Of a stretch of 64,000 nt of DNA, positions 37,854 to 45,322 are shown piece by piece. How positions within the stretch are numbered: the first letter of the stretch is position 1; each line of letters starts with the position of its first letter. The translations under genes and the position numbers were made by a program. Source of the stretch: Cucumibacter marinus DSM 18995 (GTDB lineage Bacteria; Pseudomonadota; Alphaproteobacteria; Rhizobiales; Devosiaceae); the NCBI RefSeq assembly GCF_000429865.1, contig NZ_AUCR01000001.1, forward strand, positions 186,001 to 250,000, in the 5' to 3' direction. Under the pieces are notes generated by a model. The model had not been told where the DNA came from. It saw nothing but the letters and a program-made list of their open reading frames with translations, and did no database searches.

Positions 37854-37866
37854 TCAAACGATCAAA
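37854..37866. promoter_or_regulatory. Variant of the shared motif in the lysR/GST intergenic region
   Basis: Plus strand TCAAACGATCAAA. It keeps TCAAACGA and the T-N11-A frame but differs in the second half from the other copies. It lies between the divergent GST and LysR genes, where a LysR protein usually binds to control itself and its target. Confidence 0.45.
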
Positions 37867-37891
37867 TCATACGCTTTATTGAGTTTTGATC
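37860..37891. promoter_or_regulatory. Inverted repeat upstream of the LysR gene
   Basis: GATCAAA (37860-37866) and TTTGATC (37885-37891) are separated by 18 bases and end 15 bases before the LysR start. This is a possible autoregulatory site. Confidence 0.45.
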
Positions 37892-37906
37892 ACAATGGAG
37901 CCTTCC

Positions 37907-38857
37907 ATGCGCCGCCGTCTTCCTCCGCTGAATGCCCTGCGCGCCTTCGAATCCGCGGGCCGGCATGTCAGCTTCACACGCGCCGCCGAAGAGCTTCACG
38001 TCACCCCCGGCGCAGTCAGCCGGCAGATCAAATTGCTTGAGGATTATCTCGGGCTTGAACTGTTCGAACGAACCAGCCGCGATCTGCGAATTACAGAAGA
38101 GGCGGAGGATTACGTTCACGCCCTGACGGATGTGTTCGACAGGGTGAACTCCGCCACCGAAAGGCTGCTGACAGCGCGGCGCGAACGCCCGTTGCGCATT
38201 CACTGTGCCATGACCTTCACCTTGCGTTGGCTGGTTCCGCTCCTGCCCCTGTTTCACCGGCTATATCCGCAACGCGAAATTCAGCTCACGACCTCCCTGG
38301 CGCCTCTGCCGGTAACACTGCTCGAAAGTGGCGATGTGGATGTCGCTATCCAGATGGGACGCGGAGACTGGCAGGGCATGATCGCGCACCGGCTGGCCGG
38401 CAGCGCGCTGGTCCCGGTTTGTGCGCCGGCTTTGATTGATGGAGATCTTCCGCTCGGCGCTGTCCACGATCTCAACGAGCACACGCTCCTGCACTCGCTT
38501 GCGCGCCCGCATGACTGGGCTGACTGGCTCGAGGCGGCAGGCGCAGCTCAAGTCGACCCGGAACGCGGTTTGCGTTTCGAGAGTTCAAGCCTTGCCTATC
38601 AGGCGGCCAAGGAAGGGCTGGGTGTAGCCATGGGCCAAATGGCGCTGATCGTCGACGATCTGGAGACCGGACGGCTGGTTACGCCCTTCGACTTTGTCTT
38701 CGACAATGGTGAGGCCTACTACCTGACCTATGCCGATCACGCGGAAAACGACCCGCGGGTCCGTGAATTCCGAGATTGGGTGCTCGGGCAGGCCGAGGAT
38801 TACGCTCAGGCCCACAAAGACACGATAAAGCCCGGTGTGACCGCTCTGTCGGGATAG
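37907..38857 (+). CDS. LysR-family transcriptional regulator (GcvA-like)
   Basis: A 316-residue LysR regulator and the only regulator in the catabolic region. The winged helix-turn-helix is at about 6-65: NALRAFESAGRHVSFTRAA, then VTPGAVSRQIKLLEDYLG and LFERTSRDLRIT. The effector domain follows from about 90, with GDVDVAIQMGRGDW and GLGVAMGQMALI. The ATG at 37907 is chosen because GGAG lies 6 bases upstream; in-frame TTG and ATG codons lie slightly upstream. It is divergent from the GST unit and the only plus-strand gene between 26 and 43.5 kb. It is the natural candidate for binding the four T-N11-A motifs. Confidence 0.9.
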   Translation: MRRRLPPLNALRAFESAGRHVSFTRAAEELHVTPGAVSRQIKLLEDYLGLELFERTSRDLRITEEAEDYVHALTDVFDRVNSATERLLTARRERPLRIHCAMTFTLRWLVPLLPLFHRLYPQREIQLTTSLAPLPVTLLESGDVDVAIQMGRGDWQGMIAHRLAGSALVPVCAPALIDGDLPLGAVHDLNEHTLLHSLARPHDWADWLEAAGAAQVDPERGLRFESSSLAYQAAKEGLGVAMGQMALIVDDLETGRLVTPFDFVFDNGEAYYLTYADHAENDPRVREFRDWVLGQAEDYAQAHKDTIKPGVTALSG

Positions 38858-38869
38858 CGCCGCCGGCGT

Positions 38870-40033
38870 TCAGTCCGCCAGTTCAATTACGCCTTCCTCG
38901 GCGAATTGATCGATTTCCGGGTCGGTGTAGCCCGCCAATTCAGACAGAATAGTTCGGCTGTCGGCGCCAACCTCCGGCGCGTCGCGATCGATCGCGAGCG
39001 GCTGATTGACAAGCTGGACGGGAAAGCCCTTGAACCAGCCGCCGTCATCGCCCCCCGGTATAATGGCCATATTCCACAATCGGGCGGTTTCACTCATCAG
39101 GCGATCGCCGGTCATGGCCGTTGCAGCGGCAATCCCGGCATCCACGAGCAACGCGACCGCTTCGTGACCCTGCCGCGCTCCAATCCAGTCCAAAAGGGCC
39201 TGCCGGCATTGCTGTGCGTGAGCACCTTCAGGCGCTCCGATCAACTGATGGAGTTTCGAGCGGTCTCTGTGTTCCAGCGACACCGCGACCCATTCACCAT
39301 CGGCCGATCGAAAGCAGTCCTGCACCAGATAGGGCGCGTCCGCGTTGCCGATTCTGGGCGCGGCTTCATCTTTGGCCGAAATGAACGTTTCGCCAATGAG
39401 ATAGCTTGTCAGCTCGCGCTGCGAGAGATCGAGGTGAGCGCCCTGTCCGGTTGCGCGCGCCTCATGAAGCGCCGACACGATCATCGATGCCGCGAATATC
39501 GCAACAACCTGATCGGGGTAGTTGACGTCCCGCCCGCTGACCACGGGTGCATCGCCATCATAGCCCGTGTGCCAGGCCATACCTGCCACCGCTTCAAGCG
39601 TTGAGCCGTAGGATACGTAATGGGAATCCGGGCCGGTCTCGCCCTGGCTGGAGATTGACCCCAGCACCAATCCGGGATTAACGCCAGCGAGCGTTTCATA
39701 TCCAAGGCCGAGGCGCTCCAGCACCCCGCGCCGGAAGTTTTCGACCAGACCATGAGAGCTGGCCGCCAGGCGCAGCATGATTTTTCGGCCAGCGGGTTGC
39801 TTTAGATCGAGGCTGAGCCCACGTTTGTTGCGGTTCGTGGCCCGGAAAAACGGTGACATCGCGCCTTCTGACATCGCTGGACCGTCCGGGATCCAGGCCC
39901 GGAAGGGATCACGATAGCTGGGCGATTCGATCTTGATCACCTCGGCGCCCAAATCGGCCAGCAAAGCGGAAGTGGCGGCGCCTGCCGTGATGATGCCGAG
40001 ATCGAGGATACGGCAACCCTTGAGAACACCCAT
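38870..40033 (-). CDS. Class III (CaiB/BaiF) CoA-transferase, subunit with catalytic aspartate
   Basis: A 387-residue class III CoA transferase, which moves CoA between acids through an aspartyl-CoA thioester. The N-terminus has CRILDLGIITAGAATSALLADLGAEVIKIE. The segment RDVNYPDQVVAIFAASMIV aligns with the catalytic block of formyl-CoA transferase, and the aspartate after the proline falls at the nucleophile place. LKQPAGRKIMLRL and LVENFRRGVLERLG are family features. It overlaps the second transferase gene by 3 bases. A heterodimer like BbsEF (benzylsuccinate CoA transferase) is possible. Substrate is unknown. Confidence 0.88.
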   Translation of the reverse strand: MGVLKGCRILDLGIITAGAATSALLADLGAEVIKIESPSYRDPFRAWIPDGPAMSEGAMSPFFRATNRNKRGLSLDLKQPAGRKIMLRLAASSHGLVENFRRGVLERLGLGYETLAGVNPGLVLGSISSQGETGPDSHYVSYGSTLEAVAGMAWHTGYDGDAPVVSGRDVNYPDQVVAIFAASMIVSALHEARATGQGAHLDLSQRELTSYLIGETFISAKDEAAPRIGNADAPYLVQDCFRSADGEWVAVSLEHRDRSKLHQLIGAPEGAHAQQCRQALLDWIGARQGHEAVALLVDAGIAAATAMTGDRLMSETARLWNMAIIPGGDDGGWFKGFPVQLVNQPLAIDRDAPEVGADSRTILSELAGYTDPEIDQFAEEGVIELAD

Positions 40034-41103
40034 CAGCGAGTCGCACGCCCGATTATGGCCGCGTCAACGGTATCGGGACCGGGCCGTTTCCCGTTCATCA
40101 GCAGAGGCAGACCAGGCACACGAGCGGACCCGATCTGGGCTGCGGCGAAAAAATCTCGCTCGGTGCATTGAGGGTCATCGAACAGTTCTTCGGGGCTCCA
40201 GACAGGACCGAGGGGCAGACGATGATCCAGCGCCATACGCCGGATATCGGCGCGAGACATGTCGGTAAAGTTGTCCTCGATCAGCGCCGCAACCCTTTTG
40301 GATGCGCGCAATCGATCTGCACGCAAGGCGAGAGCCGGATCGCTTAACCTCGGGTCGTTCAAAGCCTTACACAGACGCTCCCAGTCGGCTTCCTGATAGA
40401 CGATGGCAACATAACCATCAGCACATCGCACGACTTGCCATTCGCCGCTTGTGCCCGCCCGCATGAGGGGCTCAGCGTCAGTGCCCGGCATCGGGATCGC
40501 TTTCCAGTTGAGCCAGACAATCGTATCCATCAAATTGGCTCGCACGACCTCCCGCTGACCGGCGCGCTCGCCGAACTCACGGCCGAACAGGGCGGACGAA
40601 AGCCCCAGAAATGCTGAAAGTCCCAGGGCGTAGGCCGGCTGATGACCGGCAAGGCGCAGCGGCTGCCGGTCAGGATCGCCCACCATTGAGAGAAGGCCCG
40701 CCAGTGCCGCGACCGTGAACTCACTGGCCTTGCGCGCATCATCATTGGCGAAACAACTCAGCTCGACCACGATATCGCTGGGAAGCGCGAGCGCTTCGCC
40801 GCCAAGACCCTTGTTGGTGATTACGGCGTCGGTATCTGCCGCTATAGCCATGAGGGCGCTACCGGACACTTCTGCCATGTGCAGCGTTGATTTGCGGGCC
40901 GAAAGGAAACTGAAAAGCGCGCCGTCATCGTTCCCCTGCGCGCCAACCGATCGCAACGGATCACCGCAACCACCCTCCACCCTGAGGACGTTCGCCCCCA
41001 AATCCGCAGCAATGCGGCCGGTCATCGCCATGGCAACGCGCAACGGCAAAGGACAATCGGGGGTTGGCGCCTCGAGCAGGGTATAGTTGGTGGCATGCAG
41101 CAT
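40033..41103 (-). CDS. Class III (CaiB/BaiF) CoA-transferase, divergent subunit without the aspartate
   Basis: A 356-residue CaiB/BaiF protein, shorter and more divergent than its neighbour. The N-terminal fold is recognisable (AMTGRIAADLGANVLRVEGG), as is EFTVAALAGLLSMVGDP. The catalytic block reads GHQPAYALGLSAFLGLS, and the aspartate position appears to hold alanine, so this chain may be a non-catalytic partner. The active protein may be a heterodimer with the downstream subunit, whose start overlaps this stop. The ATG at 41103 has GGAGAA about 11 bases upstream. It lies 19 bases after the dienelactone hydrolase gene. Confidence 0.8.
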   Translation of the reverse strand: MLHATNYTLLEAPTPDCPLPLRVAMAMTGRIAADLGANVLRVEGGCGDPLRSVGAQGNDDGALFSFLSARKSTLHMAEVSGSALMAIAADTDAVITNKGLGGEALALPSDIVVELSCFANDDARKASEFTVAALAGLLSMVGDPDRQPLRLAGHQPAYALGLSAFLGLSSALFGREFGERAGQREVVRANLMDTIVWLNWKAIPMPGTDAEPLMRAGTSGEWQVVRCADGYVAIVYQEADWERLCKALNDPRLSDPALALRADRLRASKRVAALIEDNFTDMSRADIRRMALDHRLPLGPVWSPEELFDDPQCTERDFFAAAQIGSARVPGLPLLMNGKRPGPDTVDAAIIGRATR

Positions 41104-41122
41104 GGGGCTGGGCTGTTCTCCG

Positions 41123-41869
41123 TTAATGGCGGCCCGTCTGGGTGGTTCGTTCGAACAGGTCAAACAAGCGCTCCCAGGTCTGTTCGGCGGCCGCCGGGGC
41201 ATAGGCTCGCCCGGCCGCAAAACAATAGCCGTGCTGCGTGTCCGGATAGACGTCGACGGTGTGTGGCGCTCCGCTAACTTGCAGCGCCTGCCTGACCGTT
41301 TCGATGGTCTCGGGCGGGGCCGAACTGTCTGTTTCGGCGAACCCGAAATAGTATTCCGTGCCTGAGGGGTTGAAGAGCCGGTGTGGCGACCCTTGGTCTT
41401 CGGTCACCAGCTTCGTGCCGTAGAGCGACGCCACCGCAGCGAACTGGCCGGGGAAAGCGTGTGCGGCTGCGCAGACATAGCGACCGGACATGCAAAACCC
41501 GACCGCCCCAACCGGACCGGTTGCGACTTCGGCCTGCGCCCTCACGAACATCAGCATCGCGGCAGTGTCTTCGATCACCCGCTCATTATCGATGCTGTTC
41601 AGCGCCGCGCCGATGACCCGGGACATCGCATCATCGCGGCGCGGTAAATCGAACCTGACGTGGCCTAGTCGATAGTAGAGATCCGGAAGCAGGACGTAGT
41701 AGCCATGCGTGGCAAGGCGCCTGGCCATCTCACGCAACTCCTCGCGAATGCCAGGGGCGTCCATGAAGAAGAGGATCGCAGGAAATGGGCCCTCCCCATC
41801 CGGGTGCACGGCAAACGTCGGCATCAGACCGTGTTTCGTTGTAATTTCGGTCTCGTATTCCTGCATCAT
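41123..41869 (-). CDS. Dienelactone hydrolase family protein
   Basis: A 248-residue alpha/beta hydrolase of the dienelactone hydrolase family. The nucleophile elbow is GFCMSGR with cysteine, as in true dienelactone hydrolases, and the histidine is in DTQHGYCF. The N-terminal strand GPFPAILFFMDAPG and the region HGYYVLLPDLYYRLG are typical. It should open a lactone or hydrolyse an ester in the cytoplasm. Its start abuts the stop of the DUF35 gene (ATG directly after TAG), so they are coupled. It belongs to the unit thiolase homologue, DUF35, DLH and two CoA transferases. Confidence 0.88.
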   Translation of the reverse strand: MMQEYETEITTKHGLMPTFAVHPDGEGPFPAILFFMDAPGIREELREMARRLATHGYYVLLPDLYYRLGHVRFDLPRRDDAMSRVIGAALNSIDNERVIEDTAAMLMFVRAQAEVATGPVGAVGFCMSGRYVCAAAHAFPGQFAAVASLYGTKLVTEDQGSPHRLFNPSGTEYYFGFAETDSSAPPETIETVRQALQVSGAPHTVDVYPDTQHGYCFAAGRAYAPAAAEQTWERLFDLFERTTQTGRH

Positions 41870-42283
41870 CTAGGCTCCCTCTGCCCCGGCGCCGGCCCAC
41901 TCAAAGGCATGTTGGCGACGCCCTTCGTGTTGGCGACACGTGAGTTGTACCGGCTCGCCGATCCAGTTGCCTACCGGCATGATGCCCATAAGGTTCGACA
42001 CCAGGATGGGCCCCTCTTCCAGACGGACGGCAATCGCGTTGTAGGGAGGTGGAAAATCATCAAAATACTGGCGGTGGAATATCACCCAGGACAGGATCTC
42101 TCCGCGGCCTGATACCGGCGTCCAGGCATAATCCATGCTGAGGCAATCCGGACAAACAGGCGCCGGCGGATAGCGGAACCGAGCGCATGAAGCACAACTT
42201 TGGAGCTCGAGCCTGCCCTCGGCCATGGCGGCCCAGAAAGGTTCATCGTAAAGGCTGAGAACGGGTTGGGCGTCTGCCATCAT
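41870..42283 (-). CDS. DUF35 OB-fold zinc-ribbon protein (pair 2)
   Basis: A 137-residue DUF35 protein with the same layout as the one at 35514: a zinc ribbon CX2CX10CX2C (CASC, then CPDC), then an OB-fold with ILSWVIFHRQYFDDFPPPYNA, AVRLEEGPILVSNLMG, and a C-terminal strand. Its start overlaps the thiolase homologue stop in an ATGA arrangement, so the two proteins should be made in equal amounts and bind each other. GGAG lies 4 bases upstream. Sequence identity to the first DUF35 is moderate, so the pairs are old duplicates or were gained separately. Confidence 0.88.
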   Translation of the reverse strand: MMADAQPVLSLYDEPFWAAMAEGRLELQSCASCARFRYPPAPVCPDCLSMDYAWTPVSGRGEILSWVIFHRQYFDDFPPPYNAIAVRLEEGPILVSNLMGIMPVGNWIGEPVQLTCRQHEGRRQHAFEWAGAGAEGA

Positions 42284-43449
42284 GGTGCTCCGTAGATGAT
42301 AGAGATCGCCTTGCCGGCCACATCCGATGAGTAATGGACGTGCCGGCACTGCGGCACCTGGCGGTCACCGGCTTCGTTCCGAACCTGCCTGACTGCCTCG
42401 ATCTGGTGATTCCAGCCCTGCATATAGGTCTCGGACAGATGGCCGCCGCTGGTGTTCACCGGCAGGCCCTTGTCGAGCGAAATGCCATGCTCGGTCAGAA
42501 ACCGACCCGCCTCACCGGGCCGACAATAGCCATAACCTTCCAGTGCCAGCGGGACATGCAGGGAAAAGCTGTCATAGATCTGCAGCGCGTCCATGTCCCG
42601 TGGACCCAATCCGGCCATTTCGAAAACCTGATCTGCCACTTTCGACTGGGCAGAATGGTAGTAATCGGTGAGGCGTGGCTCGAGGCTGGTTGCGCCCTTG
42701 TTGAGGTCGAAACGACCCACCCCTTTTATCGATACCGGCTTGCGGCTGATCTGGCGGGCCTTTTCGGCCTCTGCGACGAGCAGCACCACCCCGCCATCAT
42801 TGATCAGGCAATAATCGAACAGGTGGAGCGGTTCACATATAAAGCGGGACGCAAGGTAATCCTCGATAGTGATTGGCTCGCGCATCAACGCGTTGGGATT
42901 TCGGCTCGCGGCGAGGCGTTGTGCGACCGCAACCTCGCCGAGTTCGGCCTCGGTCATGCCGCGTTCATGGAGATAGCGCCGGGCCATCATGGCGTAGAGG
43001 GCGCCTTGGGAAGTGAAGCCCCAGGGGGCGTGGTAGACGTAGGACAGGAAGGCATTCCCGCCCATCGCATCGGGTCCTCCATATTTGACCGCCGCGGAGC
43101 GCTGGTCATTGCCATAGACCAGCGCCACAACTTCGCAATATCCGGCGCGGATGGCAGCGACGGCCTCAAGAACCGCGGTCATGGCGTCGGCCTGACCTCC
43201 CCACCGCACATCGAGCCCGAGGAGTTCTCCCATGCGTTCATTGGCGATAGTCGGGCCGACGATCAGACCGTCGATATCCTGGCGCGAAATGGCCGCATCT
43301 GCGAGCGCAGCGTTGAAGGCCGCTGCGGCATAGCCATAGGAATCATGGGGCTTGTCACCGGCGCGGACGCGGGCGTGATCCGCCGGCCAGTCCGTATGGC
43401 CGACGCCGATCATGGCAGCGATGCCGCTAAGGTCATTTTGAGCCGCCAT
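42280..43449 (-). CDS. Thiolase-fold protein, Ltp2-like, without catalytic cysteines (pair 2)
   Basis: A 389-residue thiolase-superfamily protein. Where thiolases carry the nucleophilic cysteine it has WGGQADAMTAVLEAVAAI, with glutamine at the expected site. The GHP histidine block reads NTSGGHLSETYMQGWNHQ, with tyrosine at the histidine place, and the last cysteine block is QCRHVHYSSDVAG. GGxLSExY is the pattern I associate with steroid side-chain aldolase Ltp2 and relatives, which need a DUF35 partner and cleave C-C bonds by retro-aldol chemistry. An alternative GTG start at 43506 would add 19 residues. It is the first gene of a five-gene unit. Confidence 0.85.
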   Translation of the reverse strand: MAAQNDLSGIAAMIGVGHTDWPADHARVRAGDKPHDSYGYAAAAFNAALADAAISRQDIDGLIVGPTIANERMGELLGLDVRWGGQADAMTAVLEAVAAIRAGYCEVVALVYGNDQRSAAVKYGGPDAMGGNAFLSYVYHAPWGFTSQGALYAMMARRYLHERGMTEAELGEVAVAQRLAASRNPNALMREPITIEDYLASRFICEPLHLFDYCLINDGGVVLLVAEAEKARQISRKPVSIKGVGRFDLNKGATSLEPRLTDYYHSAQSKVADQVFEMAGLGPRDMDALQIYDSFSLHVPLALEGYGYCRPGEAGRFLTEHGISLDKGLPVNTSGGHLSETYMQGWNHQIEAVRQVRNEAGDRQVPQCRHVHYSSDVAGKAISIIYGAP

Positions 43450-43556
43450 ACGGGCAAGGTCTCCGGCTTGGCTATGTGATGGACAGGCACCGCTTGGGAA
43501 CAGCACCCGGTCAACCGACAGGGTTGCCAGAGCATCCGCTGGCAGCGCTCAAAGGG

Positions 43557-43569
43557 TCAAACGAGTTAA
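43557..43569 (-). promoter_or_regulatory. Shared T-N11-A motif upstream of the thiolase pair 2 unit
   Basis: Plus strand TCAAACGAGTTAA; on the transcribed strand TTAACTCGTTTGA. It is 107 bases before the ATG at 43449 and 50 bases before the alternative GTG at 43506, the latter matching the spacing at the other genes. Confidence 0.5.
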
Positions 43570-43702
43570 GAGAAAGCTGGATTGAGCAACGCTCAAGCGG
43601 TGGGGCGGCGGGCTCCAGATTTCAGTGATTTGCTGAGAGCGGGACGCCCCCGCATTTCGGCGTGACCACCGGGCAGAACTTAACCGTGAGCCGCCTATCT
43701 CC

Positions 43703-43731
43703 TTGAACCCGCTCACGTGAGGGGCTTTATT
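43703..43731 (+). promoter_or_regulatory. Possible promoter for manC
   Basis: TTGAAC (43703-43708) and TTTATT (43726-43731) are spaced by 17 bases. The -10 match is four of six. The spacer overlaps the left arm of the hairpin at 43712-43745. Confidence 0.4.
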
Positions 43732-43745
43732 GATGCCCCCGTGAG
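43712..43745 (+). other. Bulged hairpin in the manC promoter or leader
   Basis: CTCACG and GGGGC on the left pair with GCCCC and CGTGAG on the right; TGA is bulged and a 9-base loop is left. It is 48 bases before the start codon. It may be an operator if read as DNA. Confidence 0.4.
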
Positions 43746-43793
43746 TGTGCGCTAGAGACGCGCAGCACCGGATCTGAATAGTCAGGAGCAACC

Positions 43794-45209
43794 GTGGCTT
43801 TCTTCCCCATCATCATCAGCGGCGGCACCGGAACCCGGCTCTGGCCGCTGTCGCGAGAAGCCCATCCCAAGCCGTTTCTGGCCCTGCCCGACGGCAGCAC
43901 GCTGATCACGCGCACCTATGAGCGGCTCGCCTCGCTGGATGGGGCCGAGCGGATGATCACGGTGACAAATCGCGACCTGCTGTTCCTGACCGCCGACGCC
44001 TATGCGGATGCGAAAGCGCCAGAGCTTGCCAACGAATATTTGCTCGAACCGGCGCCCAGAGACACAACCGCTGCGATCGCGCTGGCCGCCATACATCTCA
44101 ACGCCACGGTCGGGCCCGATGCCATTCTTGTGGTGATGCCTTCGGACCATCTTGTGCATGATCAGGCTGCATTTGCCGGCGCGGTTGAACGCGCCGTCGA
44201 ACAGGCAAAATCGGACCGAATCGTGACTTTTGGCGTAACGCCGGAGCGCCCGGAAACCGCCTATGGCTACATTGAAACCCACGGCACCGAAGTTGTGAGC
44301 TTCAAGGAAAAGCCGGACGAAGCGACGGCGGCTCAATTCGTTGAAAGCGGACGTTATCTTTGGAATGCGGGCATGTTCTGTTTCCGCGCCGACACGATGT
44401 TGACCGCCATGGGCAAACACTGTCCCGACATACTCGACGGCGCGCAAACGGCCTATGAAACCGCGAAGCACAGTGATCTGATGGGCAGCAGTGTGCTCGA
44501 GTTTCCCATGGATCCCTTCTCCGGGATCGAGGCAATCTCGATCGACCACGCCGTGATGGAGAAGACGGACAGAATCGCCTGCCAGAAGCTTGATTGCGGC
44601 TGGACCGATGTGGGGTCCTGGACCTCGTATGCCGAGCTCCTGCCGCCGGATGAAAACGGCAACCGGATCACGGGCACCGTGGTGCAGGAGAATTCAAGCG
44701 ACAGTTTCGTGCACGCGGAAGACCGTCTGGTCGGTCTGGTCGGTGTCTCGGACCTGTTGGTCATCGATACGCCGGATGCCTTGCTGGTTGCCCGCCGCGG
44801 GCATGATCAGGCCGTGAAGGGCCTCGCCAAGCAGCTTTCTGCACAAGGACACGAGGCTGCAAAGCTACACCGCACGGCCCACCGTCCCTGGGGCACCTAC
44901 ACGGTTCTTGAAGAGGGCAGCCGATTCAAGATCAAGCGGATTGTCGTGAAACCCGGGGCCAAGCTGTCCCTTCAATCGCATCACCACCGCTCGGAGCATT
45001 GGGTGGTCGTCTCCGGCACCGCACGCGTGGTCAATGGTGAGGACGAAATCCTGCTGACCACAAACCAGTCGACCTATATTCCGTGCGGGCACACACACAG
45101 GCTCGAGAACCCGGGCATCCTGCCTCTGATCCTCATCGAGGTGCAGACAGGGGACTATCTGGGCGAAGACGATATCGTGCGTTATGACGATACCTACGGG
45201 CGTCCCTGA
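43794..45209 (+). CDS. manC: Mannose-1-phosphate guanylyltransferase / mannose-6-phosphate isomerase
   Basis: Makes GDP-mannose for surface polysaccharides. The 471-residue protein has two domains. The nucleotidyltransferase begins PIIISGGTGTRLWPLSRE, contains VMPSDHLV, and has FKEKPDEATA and WNAGMFCFRADTML. The C-terminal cupin isomerase (about 350-471) has RPWGTYTVLEEGSRFKIKR, KLSLQSHHHRSEHW with its metal ligands, and THRLENPG. The start is GTG with GGAG 5 bases upstream. No other sugar-nucleotide or exopolysaccharide gene is adjacent, and it lies at the end of the accessory block next to lexA. Confidence 0.95.
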   Translation: MAFFPIIISGGTGTRLWPLSREAHPKPFLALPDGSTLITRTYERLASLDGAERMITVTNRDLLFLTADAYADAKAPELANEYLLEPAPRDTTAAIALAAIHLNATVGPDAILVVMPSDHLVHDQAAFAGAVERAVEQAKSDRIVTFGVTPERPETAYGYIETHGTEVVSFKEKPDEATAAQFVESGRYLWNAGMFCFRADTMLTAMGKHCPDILDGAQTAYETAKHSDLMGSSVLEFPMDPFSGIEAISIDHAVMEKTDRIACQKLDCGWTDVGSWTSYAELLPPDENGNRITGTVVQENSSDSFVHAEDRLVGLVGVSDLLVIDTPDALLVARRGHDQAVKGLAKQLSAQGHEAAKLHRTAHRPWGTYTVLEEGSRFKIKRIVVKPGAKLSLQSHHHRSEHWVVVSGTARVVNGEDEILLTTNQSTYIPCGHTHRLENPGILPLILIEVQTGDYLGEDDIVRYDDTYGRP

Positions 45210-45277
45210 ACAACCCGGGGCCCGCCCCCCCACAAGCCGCGAGCGACCCTGCCAAACCGGGCTTTCCTGCATTGCAG

Positions 45278-45306
45278 TTGCGGAACATAACCCGAACATG
45301 TACTAT
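45278..45306 (+). promoter_or_regulatory. lexA promoter
   Basis: TTGCGG (45278-45283) and TACTAT (45301-45306) are spaced by 17 bases, about 44 bases before the lexA start. Both SOS boxes overlap or adjoin this promoter, so LexA bound here would block its own transcription. Confidence 0.7.
45283..45297 (-). promoter_or_regulatory. LexA binding site (SOS box) 1
   Basis: GAAC-N7-GAAC on the plus strand, that is GTTCGGGTTATGTTC on the minus strand, an exact match to the alphaproteobacterial SOS box GTTC-N7-GTTC. It lies between the -35 and -10 elements of lexA. Confidence 0.85.
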
Positions 45307-45307
45307 T

Positions 45308-45322
45308 GTTCGAGCTTTGTTC
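45308..45322 (+). promoter_or_regulatory. LexA binding site (SOS box) 2
   Basis: GTTCGAGCTTTGTTC, an exact GTTC-N7-GTTC match on the plus strand, directly after the lexA -10 element. It is opposite in orientation to the first box. Confidence 0.85.

Larger units (their letters stand above)
43450..43793. other. Intergenic region between the catabolic unit and manC
   Basis: A 344-base stretch with no convincing gene. It holds divergent control elements: the shared motif at 43557-43569 for the minus-strand unit, and on the plus strand a promoter-like pair and a bulged hairpin before manC. Small open frames on either strand here show no coding pattern or ribosome-binding site. Confidence 0.6.
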
